This document shows, in pieces, positions 54,568 to 62,879 of a stretch of 64,000 bases of DNA (its first letter is position 1; every line of letters starts with the position of its first letter). The stretch covers positions 1,005,001 to 1,069,000 of the forward strand of contig NZ_AP025028.1 of assembly GCF_003114835.2 (NCBI RefSeq). Direction: 5' to 3'. The stretch is from Leptospira kobayashii (lineage in GTDB: Bacteria; Spirochaetota; Leptospiria; Leptospirales; Leptospiraceae). The position numbers and the translations under genes are program-made. The notes beneath the pieces are model-generated. The model saw only the letters and a program-made list of their open reading frames with translations. It made no database searches and was not told the DNA's origin.

Positions 54568-56310
54568 TTAACCGAGGATCGGTAGAGAAATCCAGAATGT
54601 GCTGCCCTGGTTTTCCATACTTTCCACCCAAATCTTTCCGTTATGACGATCCATGAACTCCTTGCAAAGTAAAAGCCCCAAACCGGTGCTAGTTTCCCCT
54701 CTGGTTCCTTTTCTCGTTACTTTCTGATCCATTTGGAAAAGACGTTCCTTAAGTTCGGGTTTCATTCCGATGCCGGAATCCTTTACGAAAATTTTTATTT
54801 CATTTCTTTCGGAAAAGTCCGTACCGATTTCAACCAAACTTCCGTTATTTGAAAATTTGACACTGTTGGATACAAGATTTCTTAATACGGAATTCAGCAT
54901 GGATATATCCGCATCGACCGTTATATTTTTTTGAACCAAGTTGCTGATTTGTATTCCTTTTTGTTTCGAAAAATCGTATATATTGGTCAGGGTTTCTTCG
55001 ACACTCATGTAAAGATTTAATTTATCCGGTCTGAATTCTATTATACCTCGTTGCATTCTGGACCATTCCAATAAATTTTCCAATAAAGAGTAGAGATTGT
55101 TTGCGGATTCATGGAGGGATTTTCCAAGAGAGTGAAATTCTTCGGGTTCTATTTTGCCCGATCCTTCCGACATCAACTGTGTGATCCCGAGAAATCCGCT
55201 AAGCGGAGATTTTAAATCATGGGCGATAATGGAAAAAAATTTGTCCTTGGTTGCGTTCAGCTCATTCAGTTCTTTGTTTTTCTCTTTAATGATCAGCTCG
55301 ACTTCCTTTCTATCGGAAATATCCCTTGTGATACTGATCAACTGTTCTTCCCCGCTTACGGTTATAATGCGGGAGGATATAATTCCGGTGAATAATGAAT
55401 TATCTTTCTTTCTGAATTCGAATTCTACGTTCTGGCAATATCCTTTTTCCTTCAGTTCATTTAACATTTGATTTCGAGCTTCGGGGTTTTTCCAAATGGA
55501 AAGATCCAGTGGCGAATTTCCAATCGCTTCTTCCTGAGAATATCCCGTTGTATTGACGAATCCTTCGTTTAGGTTTATGATTTTTCCGTCTGACAGGCGT
55601 GTGATGAGAATCGCTTCCGGAGATGTTTGGAATATCTGTTCGAAATGTTCTTTTGCCTCCCGGATTTCCTGGCGGTTACGAATTCCGGTCAATGTGAAGA
55701 AAAGTGTCACCCAAATCACTTCCAAGATAAGTAGAGAGGAAAAATAAACAGAATTGAATAAGGAAGATTGGTTATAGATCACCAAATTGGGAGCCATAAA
55801 AACATAACTCATCCGAAATAGATTTAAGATCAGATAAAAAGCAAATACCACCGTACTGAATAGGATGATCTCCGAATTTTCTTTGTTTCTGTTTTTGAGT
55901 AAGATCCAAGCAAGACACCCGTATGTTGTAAAAACGACAAAACTAACGGCAAAGGTCCTAACCAGGATCAGATCCTGAACGAAGGTGAAATACAGAATGA
56001 AACCGAAGAAAAGAGAGTTGAAAGACAAAATGAGTTTCAAAGGTAACTTATGATGAAAAAAATGAAGACAGGCCGTAATACGGAAGTTACACGTCAAAAT
56101 CAGGAATATGTTATTTATAATTATGCTGTAGACCGGAGGAATTGTCCCTCTTAAACCGAGAAAAACATATACCAAAGCCAATGTAAAATGAGACCAAACC
56201 CAATATTGATATGCTTTGTATGATTTTTGAACTCTGGTAAAGAGCAATAGGAATAGTCCTAGTGTAAGATTTGTCAAAATCAACAGGACTTGGATCGTAA
56301 GAGTATCCAT
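54568..56310 (-). CDS. Sensor histidine kinase with 7TM sensor and PAS domain
   Basis: This 580-residue kinase has residues about 1-215 as seven transmembrane helices, followed by a PAS domain (FQTSPEAILITRLSDGKIIN, about 225-345), a HisKA domain with phospho-His in FFSIIAHDLKSPLSGF (about 360), and the ATPase with NLVSNSVKFSNNG, KDSGIGMKPE and STGLGLLLCKEF. It probably senses a membrane-borne signal. The ATG at 56310 is preferred to 56325. It is divergent from the ABC exporter genes by about 130 bp; no response regulator is next to it. Confidence 0.92.
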   Translation of the reverse strand: MDTLTIQVLLILTNLTLGLFLLLFTRVQKSYKAYQYWVWSHFTLALVYVFLGLRGTIPPVYSIIINNIFLILTCNFRITACLHFFHHKLPLKLILSFNSLFFGFILYFTFVQDLILVRTFAVSFVVFTTYGCLAWILLKNRNKENSEIILFSTVVFAFYLILNLFRMSYVFMAPNLVIYNQSSLFNSVYFSSLLILEVIWVTLFFTLTGIRNRQEIREAKEHFEQIFQTSPEAILITRLSDGKIINLNEGFVNTTGYSQEEAIGNSPLDLSIWKNPEARNQMLNELKEKGYCQNVEFEFRKKDNSLFTGIISSRIITVSGEEQLISITRDISDRKEVELIIKEKNKELNELNATKDKFFSIIAHDLKSPLSGFLGITQLMSEGSGKIEPEEFHSLGKSLHESANNLYSLLENLLEWSRMQRGIIEFRPDKLNLYMSVEETLTNIYDFSKQKGIQISNLVQKNITVDADISMLNSVLRNLVSNSVKFSNNGSLVEIGTDFSERNEIKIFVKDSGIGMKPELKERLFQMDQKVTRKGTRGETSTGLGLLLCKEFMDRHNGKIWVESMENQGSTFWISLPILG

Positions 56311-56438
56311 AAGATGACATTCCATCAGAGCTGATGAACGTCATGCAAAAAAACTGCGAACTGAAAATGAGGATGCCCGTTTTTAACAGAAAGTTATTTT
56401 TGGCAAAAGAATCAAACCCCGGAATAGGGATTTTACTT

Positions 56439-57380
56439 ATGCAAAAAAAACAGAAACCATCCATAGTCTCCGTCGTTAATCTTTCCAAATCCTATCCTTC
56501 GGGATTTCAGGCTTTGAAGAAAGTCAATCTGGAAATCGAGGACGGAGAGATCATCGCTCTTTTGGGACCCAACGGTGCCGGAAAGACCACACTAATTTCC
56601 GTTATATGCGGGATCGTAAATCCGAGTGAAGGTTCCGTGATTGTAGACGGCAAAAACATTATCACGGATTTTAAAGAAACCCGCTCCAGAATCGGCCTTG
56701 TTCCCCAGGAGTTGAGTGTTCATTCCTTTGAGTCGGTTTGGACTACGGTGAGTTTTACCAGAGGACTTTTCGGAAAAGCACCAAATCCGGGTTATCTGGA
56801 GAAGTTACTGAAGTCCCTTTCTCTTTGGGAAAAAAAAGACGATATGATCATGACTCTTTCGGGAGGAATGAAAAGAAGGGTTCTGATTGCAAAAGCGCTT
56901 TCGCATGAACCGAAGGTTTTGTTTTTGGATGAACCGACTGCGGGCGTGGATGTGGAATTGCGTAAGGATATGTGGAATATCGTTCGTGATCTTCGAAAAC
57001 AAGGTGTGACCATCATATTAACAACTCATTACATAGAAGAGGCGGAAGAGATCGCAGATCGAATTGCAGTGATCAACAAGGGCGAGATCATACTTGTTGA
57101 GGATAAAAAACTTCTGATGCAGAAATTGGGCAAAAAACAACTCAGTTTGGATTTGATCAAGGAATTGAAAAAACTTCCGGTTTCTTTGAAAGGATACGAA
57201 CTGGAACTTGCTTCCGGTGGCAAACAACTGATTTATACTTATGACCCCGGGGCGAAAGAAAACGGGATTTCAAACCTTTTGGATACTTTGAGGAAAGCGA
57301 AAATTTCCTTTAAAGATTTAAATACGACCCAGAGCACTTTGGAAGAAATTTTTGTTCAATTGGTAAAGGAAGAAAAATGA
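56439..57380 (+). CDS. ABC-2 type exporter, ATP-binding protein
   Basis: This 313-residue ATPase has Walker [10 protein letters not shown], signature LSGGMKRR, Walker [13 protein letters not shown] and the switch His in [11 protein letters not shown]. The C-terminal 80 residues resemble the regulatory domain of drug- and polysaccharide-export ATPases (DrrA/NodI type). ATG at 56439 follows AGGGATTTTACTT; the upstream ATG at 56334 adds 35 residues that do not fit the family. Its stop overlaps the permease start (ATGA). Confidence 0.93.
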   Translation: MQKKQKPSIVSVVNLSKSYPSGFQALKKVNLEIEDGEIIALLGPNGAGKTTLISVICGIVNPSEGSVIVDGKNIITDFKETRSRIGLVPQELSVHSFESVWTTVSFTRGLFGKAPNPGYLEKLLKSLSLWEKKDDMIMTLSGGMKRRVLIAKALSHEPKVLFLDEPTAGVDVELRKDMWNIVRDLRKQGVTIILTTHYIEEAEEIADRIAVINKGEIILVEDKKLLMQKLGKKQLSLDLIKELKKLPVSLKGYELELASGGKQLIYTYDPGAKENGISNLLDTLRKAKISFKDLNTTQSTLEEIFVQLVKEEK

Positions 57381-58138
57381 ATTTATACGCAATCAAATCC
57401 ATCTATGTTTTTGAAATGTCCAGAACCTGGAGAACATTGATGCAAAGCATCGCTTCTCCCGTTATCTCTACATCACTTTACTTTGTGGTATTCGGAGCAG
57501 CCATCGGTTCCCGAATTCAGGAAGTCAACGGAGTTCCTTACGGATCTTTTATCGTCCCCGGGCTGATCATGTTATCCCTGTTAACTGAGAGTATTGGAAA
57601 CGCATCCTTTGGAATTTATTTTCCTAAATTTACCGGAACGATTTACGAAATCCTTTCCGCTCCCGTCACTATGGTTGAAGTTGTGATCGGATTTGTCGGT
57701 GCAGCTGCGACGAAATCAATGATACTGGGACTCATCATGCTTGCTACTTCGGCTTTGTTTGTTCCTTTGAAAATCGCGCATCCTTTGCTTATGATTTTGT
57801 TTTTAATACTAACATCTGTTTCGTTCAGTTTGTTCGGATTCATCATAGGTATCTGGGCGGATAATTTTGAAAAACTGCAAGTCATCCCCATGCTTGTGAT
57901 CACTCCTTTGGTATTTTTGGGAGGAAGCTTTTATTCCGCGAGTATGTTGCCTCCTTTTTGGCAAAAACTCTGCCTATTGAATCCGGTACTTTATTTGGTA
58001 AGCGGATTCAGATACAGCTTTTATGAAATTTCAGATGTGAGCGTTTATGTAAGTCTTGCTGCAGTGTTTTTGTTTTTGAGCGTTTGTATGATTTTGGTTT
58101 GGTTGATTTTCAAGACCGGCTATAAACTAAAAAAATAA
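57377..58138 (+). CDS. ABC-2 type exporter, permease
   Basis: This 253-residue inner-membrane permease has six helices and an ABC-2 signature region [20 protein letters not shown] followed by [18 protein letters not shown]. It should pair with the ATPase encoded just upstream (four-base overlap) to export a drug, lipid or polysaccharide. The layout is of the NodJ/DrrB/YadH type. The substrate is unknown. Confidence 0.93.
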   Translation: MNLYAIKSIYVFEMSRTWRTLMQSIASPVISTSLYFVVFGAAIGSRIQEVNGVPYGSFIVPGLIMLSLLTESIGNASFGIYFPKFTGTIYEILSAPVTMVEVVIGFVGAAATKSMILGLIMLATSALFVPLKIAHPLLMILFLILTSVSFSLFGFIIGIWADNFEKLQVIPMLVITPLVFLGGSFYSASMLPPFWQKLCLLNPVLYLVSGFRYSFYEISDVSVYVSLAAVFLFLSVCMILVWLIFKTGYKLKK

Positions 58139-58181
58139 AAACTGAAAAGAAAGAGTTCTCTTTGAAATCTTCCTTTGCTAT

Positions 58182-58211
58182 ATTTTCCGGGAAACAAAGT
58201 TCCCGGAAAAT
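58182..58211 (+). terminator. Hairpin after the ABC exporter operon
   Basis: ATTTTCCGGGAA-ACAAAG-TTCCCGGAAAAT is a perfect 12-bp stem starting 44 bases after the permease stop. There is no T-run beyond the stem itself, so rho-independent function is likely but not certain. Confidence 0.6.
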
Positions 58212-58463
58212 GATTTAGATTTCTACTTCTCCTCCAAAGCCCCCTGGCCTTATCTTAAACCCCCTCGCTTACCTTAAATAAGGCATTTCATTGCACTTCT
58301 TGTCTAAAGAACGGCGATCAGAAAAAAGTCGACAATTGTCGGTTATTTTTGTTGCCATAATTTTCCAATCGTTTAGTATTTATCCCTAATTTGGTCCCGG
58401 GTCGGTGTGTGGTGGGAAAATGCGAAAACAACCATTTAAGAAATCAAAATTTGGAGATTGCAT
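58212..58463. promoter_or_regulatory. Ceramidase upstream region with a 12-bp palindrome
   Basis: The gap between the exporter terminator and the ceramidase includes the perfect palindrome CGACAATTGTCG (58330-58341), an operator candidate, and GGAGATTGCAT just before the ATG at 58464. No gene is visible here. Confidence 0.4.
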
Positions 58464-60614
58464 ATGAATTCTAAACAACACCCTCTCGTCCGAGGGATCA
58501 TCTATCTAACAGTCGCATTTTTTGTTCTGACTTGTTCGGACAAAAAGACTTCTCAGTCCCATCTGCTTGGCCTCGCGGAAACCGGAAGCAGCGCTTCCCT
58601 GGATGGTGTATCCGGAAATGTGGGAGGTACCACAAAGGCGGTTTCCCTCGGCTCTTCACCTTATCTGGTAGGATCGGGAATCTATGATATCACTGGTCCC
58701 GCTGCGGAAGTAGGGATGATGGGATTTGCGGAGTCGGCGCAAAAGACGGAAGGGATTTATATGCGTCTTTGGTCCAGAGCCTTTATCATCGGGGATGCTT
58801 CCAAACGAGTGGTATTTGTAAGTGCGGATTTGGCGATGATTTTTCAGTCCGTAAAACAAGGTGTTAGTCGTAAGATCGCTTCGGATTCCGAACTTTCTCC
58901 TTATTATAATGAATCCAATGTTTTACTTTCCGCGACTCATACACATAGCGGGCCTGGGGGATACTCTCATTACTTTTTATACAATGTGACCACATCGGGA
59001 TTTATCAAACAAAACTACGATGTGATTGTGGATGGAATATACCGCTCCATCAAATTGGCTCATAAAAATCTGGTTCCCGGAAAAGTTTTCGTAAGTCAAG
59101 GAGAGTTAACAGATGCTAGTAAGAATAGATCTCCGGTCGCTTATGACAAAAATCCTCTTGGTGAAAGAAATAGTTATTCTTCCAATGTAGATACCACTAT
59201 GACCTTACTTAAGCTTGTGGCGGAAGACGGTCGCGAAATAGGAACTGTGAATTGGTTTGCAGTCCATCCTACGAACGTAGGACCAACAAACAAACTGATA
59301 GGTGGTGACAATAAGGGATTGGCATCTTATACGTTTGAAAAATTAAAAGGAACCAATTATTCTTCCGACAATACGTTTGTTGCGGCTTTCGCACAATCGA
59401 ATGCGGGGGACGTAACTCCCAATCTATGGGGGCCTGCGGACGGGGTTAATGATTACGAAAGACAAAACATCATTGCTTCAAAACAATTCAACAAAGCGCT
59501 TTCCCTTTACTCGAATGCTACGACTCAATTGACAGGTTCTGTCGATTTCCGTCATAGTTATGTGAATTTTTCCAATCTATACGTCGGTTCCGTGGGGACT
59601 ACCACATGCCCAGCCGGAATGGGGGCATCCTTTTCAGCAGGGAGTACGGAAGACAATGCGGTATCAGTAGACTTTTTCGATGAAGGGGTCACTGTGGATT
59701 CTCTGGATTGGAATGAAGATGCAAGATCTGCATTTCTTTCCAGTTTTCTAGGCGGTGCATTGGGGATTTTTTGGCCTGCTTCCGTCAGTGAATCGTATAA
59801 AACCTGTCATGCGGAAAAACCGGTTCTTATTCCTACCGGTGTCGCAACCTTCGATGGAAATCCTTGGACTCCTCCCATCATCCCGTTACAAATCATAAAG
59901 ATCGGAAATCTCGCTATTTTGGGAGTTCCGGCGGAAGTATCCACGATGGCAGGACGCAGACTTCGTTCCGTTGTCGCAAATGAGTTGAACGGAGTAGGGT
60001 ATACCGTCATCGCAGGACTTTCCAACTCTTATACATCTTATTTGACGACAAGAGAAGAGTATTCTTCCCAACAGTATGAAGGTGCGTCCACTCAATTCGG
60101 ACCGAACACTTTGTACGGTTACGAGCAGGAATTCGATAAACTCGCGATTGCTTTGCGCCAAGGTACGGCGGTTTCCCCTGGACCAACTCCTCCGGATCTA
60201 ACGAATTATCAGGCAACTTTTCAAACAGGAGTCGTATTCGATGATATTCCTTTGTTTAAAAGCTTCGGAGATGTATTTACTCAAACCTCTCCTTCCTATT
60301 CGAGCGGTGCTACTGTAACGGCTGTTTTTTGGGGAGGGCATCCTAAAAACAACCTTCTTACCAAAAGTAGTTTCGTGGATGTGGAAAAATGGAACGGATC
60401 GACTTGGGTGACAGTAGTCCGTGATCTTGACCCGAGCACCACATACAAATGGCAAAGAGACGGAATCGCTTATTCAAAAGTAACCGTTACTTGGAAAACG
60501 GCTTCTTTTCCTACCGGTACTTACCGAATCCGTCACAGAGGGCATTGGAAATCCGGTTGGACGGGAGCAATTTCTTCCTATCAGGGTGTTACAAATAGTT
60601 TCTTAGTACAATAA
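58464..60614 (+). CDS. Neutral ceramidase-like lipoprotein
   Basis: This 716-residue lipoprotein (signal ending FVLTC) belongs to the neutral/alkaline non-lysosomal ceramidase family. VGSGIYDITGPAAEVGMMG opens the catalytic domain, LSATHTHSGPGG holds zinc-site His residues, and FAQSNAGDVTPNLWG contains the catalytic Ser region. A C-terminal immunoglobulin-like domain (about 575-716) ends with GHWKSGWTGAISSYQGVTNSF (in parts). It should hydrolyse the amide bond of ceramide or related N-acyl lipids at the cell surface. It is monocistronic, ending in a strong terminator. The ATG at 58464 follows TTGGAGATTGCAT. Confidence 0.92.
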   Translation: MNSKQHPLVRGIIYLTVAFFVLTCSDKKTSQSHLLGLAETGSSASLDGVSGNVGGTTKAVSLGSSPYLVGSGIYDITGPAAEVGMMGFAESAQKTEGIYMRLWSRAFIIGDASKRVVFVSADLAMIFQSVKQGVSRKIASDSELSPYYNESNVLLSATHTHSGPGGYSHYFLYNVTTSGFIKQNYDVIVDGIYRSIKLAHKNLVPGKVFVSQGELTDASKNRSPVAYDKNPLGERNSYSSNVDTTMTLLKLVAEDGREIGTVNWFAVHPTNVGPTNKLIGGDNKGLASYTFEKLKGTNYSSDNTFVAAFAQSNAGDVTPNLWGPADGVNDYERQNIIASKQFNKALSLYSNATTQLTGSVDFRHSYVNFSNLYVGSVGTTTCPAGMGASFSAGSTEDNAVSVDFFDEGVTVDSLDWNEDARSAFLSSFLGGALGIFWPASVSESYKTCHAEKPVLIPTGVATFDGNPWTPPIIPLQIIKIGNLAILGVPAEVSTMAGRRLRSVVANELNGVGYTVIAGLSNSYTSYLTTREEYSSQQYEGASTQFGPNTLYGYEQEFDKLAIALRQGTAVSPGPTPPDLTNYQATFQTGVVFDDIPLFKSFGDVFTQTSPSYSSGATVTAVFWGGHPKNNLLTKSSFVDVEKWNGSTWVTVVRDLDPSTTYKWQRDGIAYSKVTVTWKTASFPTGTYRIRHRGHWKSGWTGAISSYQGVTNSFLVQ

Positions 60615-60630
60615 GAAATGATTTTTTTCC

Positions 60631-60664
60631 TGACCTTTTTTAAGGTCAGGAGTTTTTTCTTTTT
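60631..60664 (+). terminator. Intrinsic terminator of the ceramidase gene
   Basis: CCTGACCTT-TTTT-AAGGTCAGG (60631-60652) is a perfect 9-bp stem followed by a T-rich tract, 16 bases after the stop. Confidence 0.9.
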
Positions 60665-60706
60665 GATACGGATTGACTGGGAAAGATTCCAAATGAGTCT
60701 GATCGT

Positions 60707-61366
60707 ATGGATAAATTGGTCGACGCATCGTTATCCCCTGAGCTCGCTTCCCGGCCTTTCAAGTTTACAAGCCGCCAAGGAAGAAACCGACGCACTCAAT
60801 TGCTGACGATTGCACTCGAATTTTTAAGGGAAAAATCTCCCGAAGAAATCAGTTTTGCTGATATTTGTAAAAAAGCAAAAATCCCTAGGCCCTCCGCATA
60901 TCATTTTTTTCCCAACGTGGAAGCCATATTTCACGGAATCAGATTACTCCATGCGGAAATTCTGATAGAAAAATCCGTATCCCTTAAAAATGAAACGTTT
61001 GTTACATGGAAAGATTATATTGAAAGATCGATTGAAGTCGGAGTCGAAGTCACCAAAAAAGAAAAAGCGTTTCCCCGATTGATTTACGGTTACCGGGTGA
61101 GTCACCCGGAAATGCGCCAAGTGGGACAGGAGTTGGATGCAAGGCTTGCTAATTTGGCAAGAGCCGGATTGGATGAAAGATTTGTGATTCCTTCATGGAA
61201 GGACGCGGACCAAGTGTTCGCAGTCGCTTTTTCCATTGCTGATTCTCTTCTCAAACATTCTTACAGAAGTTACGGCGACCTGACTTTTTGGATGGTGGAA
61301 GAAACTAAAAAAGCAACGATTGCCTATTTGAGTCAGTACTTGCCCGACAACTGCAAACGAAGATAA
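60707..61366 (+). CDS. TetR-family transcriptional regulator
   Basis: This 219-residue regulator has SFADICKKAKIPRPSAYHFF as the helix-turn-helix at about residues 52-71, after a 25-residue N-terminal extension (DASLSPELASRPFKFTSRQ). The C-terminal domain is of ordinary ligand-binding type. It starts ATG at 60707, just after the ceramidase terminator. It could control the ceramidase or the divergent or convergent neighbours; no operator is seen directly before it. Confidence 0.85.
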   Translation: MDKLVDASLSPELASRPFKFTSRQGRNRRTQLLTIALEFLREKSPEEISFADICKKAKIPRPSAYHFFPNVEAIFHGIRLLHAEILIEKSVSLKNETFVTWKDYIERSIEVGVEVTKKEKAFPRLIYGYRVSHPEMRQVGQELDARLANLARAGLDERFVIPSWKDADQVFAVAFSIADSLLKHSYRSYGDLTFWMVEETKKATIAYLSQYLPDNCKRR

Positions 61367-61395
61367 TTTTTCGTTTGTATATGATCGTTTGATTG

Positions 61396-62433
61396 TTACA
61401 TACGGGCAAGCTCTTCCAGAAATGAGATTGCGGGTTTGTCTTTTCCTTCTTCCAGGCTTTTGATTTTTTTTACAATTGCTTCATTTACCGGAGTAATGAT
61501 TCCCCATTTTTTGGATTTTGTTACAATCTGTCCGTTGAGTTCGTCTATCTCCGTTTTGCGCCCGGCGTCTAAGTCCTGTACCATGGAAGTTCGGATACGA
61601 TAGTATTTGATCCCGATTGCAAGTAGGATGATATGCCTTAGTAAGAAAGGAAGAGCACCTTTTCCGTTGCCTAATTTTCCTACGGATACCGATCCCGGAA
61701 CTACTTCTTCCTTGATCCCTATTTTTTCTATGATATTGCGCACTTCGGTCAAAACACGAATGGCTGCGGATCTTCCCGATTTTTTGAAGAACAATTCTCC
61801 CAAAGTCAGCTGACAACTTGCGGAAAGGCCGTTGATCACCGAATTGATTCCCAATTTATGCCATCGGAAACCTTTCAAATTGGAGGTGAGGATCACCGGG
61901 ATATAAGGTTCAAGAGCTTGTTTCCAAAATGATTCCGGGCTGGTTTCGTCGGCACCACCAAGGATCAACGCTCCCGCATTCGATTGAAAGTAAACTCCGT
62001 CGGATAGTTTTTGCGTATTCCATCCTACAACACCGCCTAATATTTGATCTGCGTTAACGGAGACTATTTCTTCGGGAAAACCGTTTTGGATCAGTACAAA
62101 TCTACCCCCTTTTGCTAACAGAGGCAGGGATTTTTGAATGGATTCTTCCAGGTTCGCCGATTTGGCTCCTAAGATGATATAATCAAAGTTATCTTTTGTT
62201 TCCTCTAAGGAAGAAGTTATCCCTTCGAAGGAAATAGGTTCTGTTTCCCCGGAACCGAAACGGTACCAAAGCGGGTTCGTGAGTAATTCCGATTTTCTTT
62301 TTGCATCCCTCGTGAGAACAAAATAGGGAACTTTATTACGGGATAAAGCGCGTGCAATGCTTAGAGTGATTGCGCCCATTCCCAGGATGGCGATTTTAGG
62401 AAAAACGTTCTGAGTCGTGTTACTGTTTTGCAT
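61396..62433 (-). CDS. Ketopantoate reductase-family protein
   Basis: This 345-residue protein has the ApbA/PanE fold: an N-terminal NADP-binding motif IAILGMGAITLSIARAL, YIILGAKSANLEESI in the middle of the Rossmann domain, and an ApbA_C domain with catalytic-type Lys-x-x-x-N in KLGINSVINGLSA, ending with SSMVQDL-type segment TSMVQDLDAGRKTEIDELNG. Reduction of 2-dehydropantoate in pantothenate synthesis is the classic role, but many paralogues act on other keto acids. No pantothenate genes are nearby. Confidence 0.85.
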   Translation of the reverse strand: MQNSNTTQNVFPKIAILGMGAITLSIARALSRNKVPYFVLTRDAKRKSELLTNPLWYRFGSGETEPISFEGITSSLEETKDNFDYIILGAKSANLEESIQKSLPLLAKGGRFVLIQNGFPEEIVSVNADQILGGVVGWNTQKLSDGVYFQSNAGALILGGADETSPESFWKQALEPYIPVILTSNLKGFRWHKLGINSVINGLSASCQLTLGELFFKKSGRSAAIRVLTEVRNIIEKIGIKEEVVPGSVSVGKLGNGKGALPFLLRHIILLAIGIKYYRIRTSMVQDLDAGRKTEIDELNGQIVTKSKKWGIITPVNEAIVKKIKSLEEGKDKPAISFLEELARM

Positions 62434-62550
62434 GGCGAATCGAATGGAAAAATTGTATCAATCGGTTTGTTCCGTTCAATGAAAATTTTTCTCAGGTTCG
62501 GCAAGAATTGGCATTTTCCATAAAAAGAACAATGAGGTGGGGATTGAATT

Positions 62551-62859
62551 ATGTTTTCTGAGTTGATTTTCTTTTGCGGCGAATTGGAAAATTTTATCTA
62601 TAAAAATCAAATCCAGGAATTTTCCGATGAAAACGACGATGCCTATTATGCGGAACAGTTTTTGGGAATGATTCATAAGGAATCCTTGAAGATCCCTCAA
62701 TCCGAAAAATTAAAATATCCGAAAGTTCCTTGGGATAAAATCGATTCCTTTTGGGCGAAAGATCTCGCCCGTGCTTATGAATATATTGATAAAAAAATGT
62801 TATATTCCATTTGCGCTTATGAAATTCCTAAGATCAAGAAAGAATTGAAACCTAATTAG
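62551..62859 (+). CDS. Degenerate HepT/DUF86-like small protein
   Basis: This 102-residue helical protein has a C-terminal half (KVPWDKIDSFWAKDL; YSICAYEIPKIKKELK) in the order of HepT/DUF86 toxins, but the catalytic R-x(4)-H-x-Y motif expected between those segments is missing, replaced by LARAYEYIDKK. No MNT-type antitoxin is adjacent. It could be an inactive relative or an unrelated helical protein. ATG at 62551 follows GAGGTGGGGATTGAATT. Confidence 0.4.
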   Translation: MFSELIFFCGELENFIYKNQIQEFSDENDDAYYAEQFLGMIHKESLKIPQSEKLKYPKVPWDKIDSFWAKDLARAYEYIDKKMLYSICAYEIPKIKKELKPN

Positions 62860-62879
62860 GGTTATGTTGTAATATCCGT

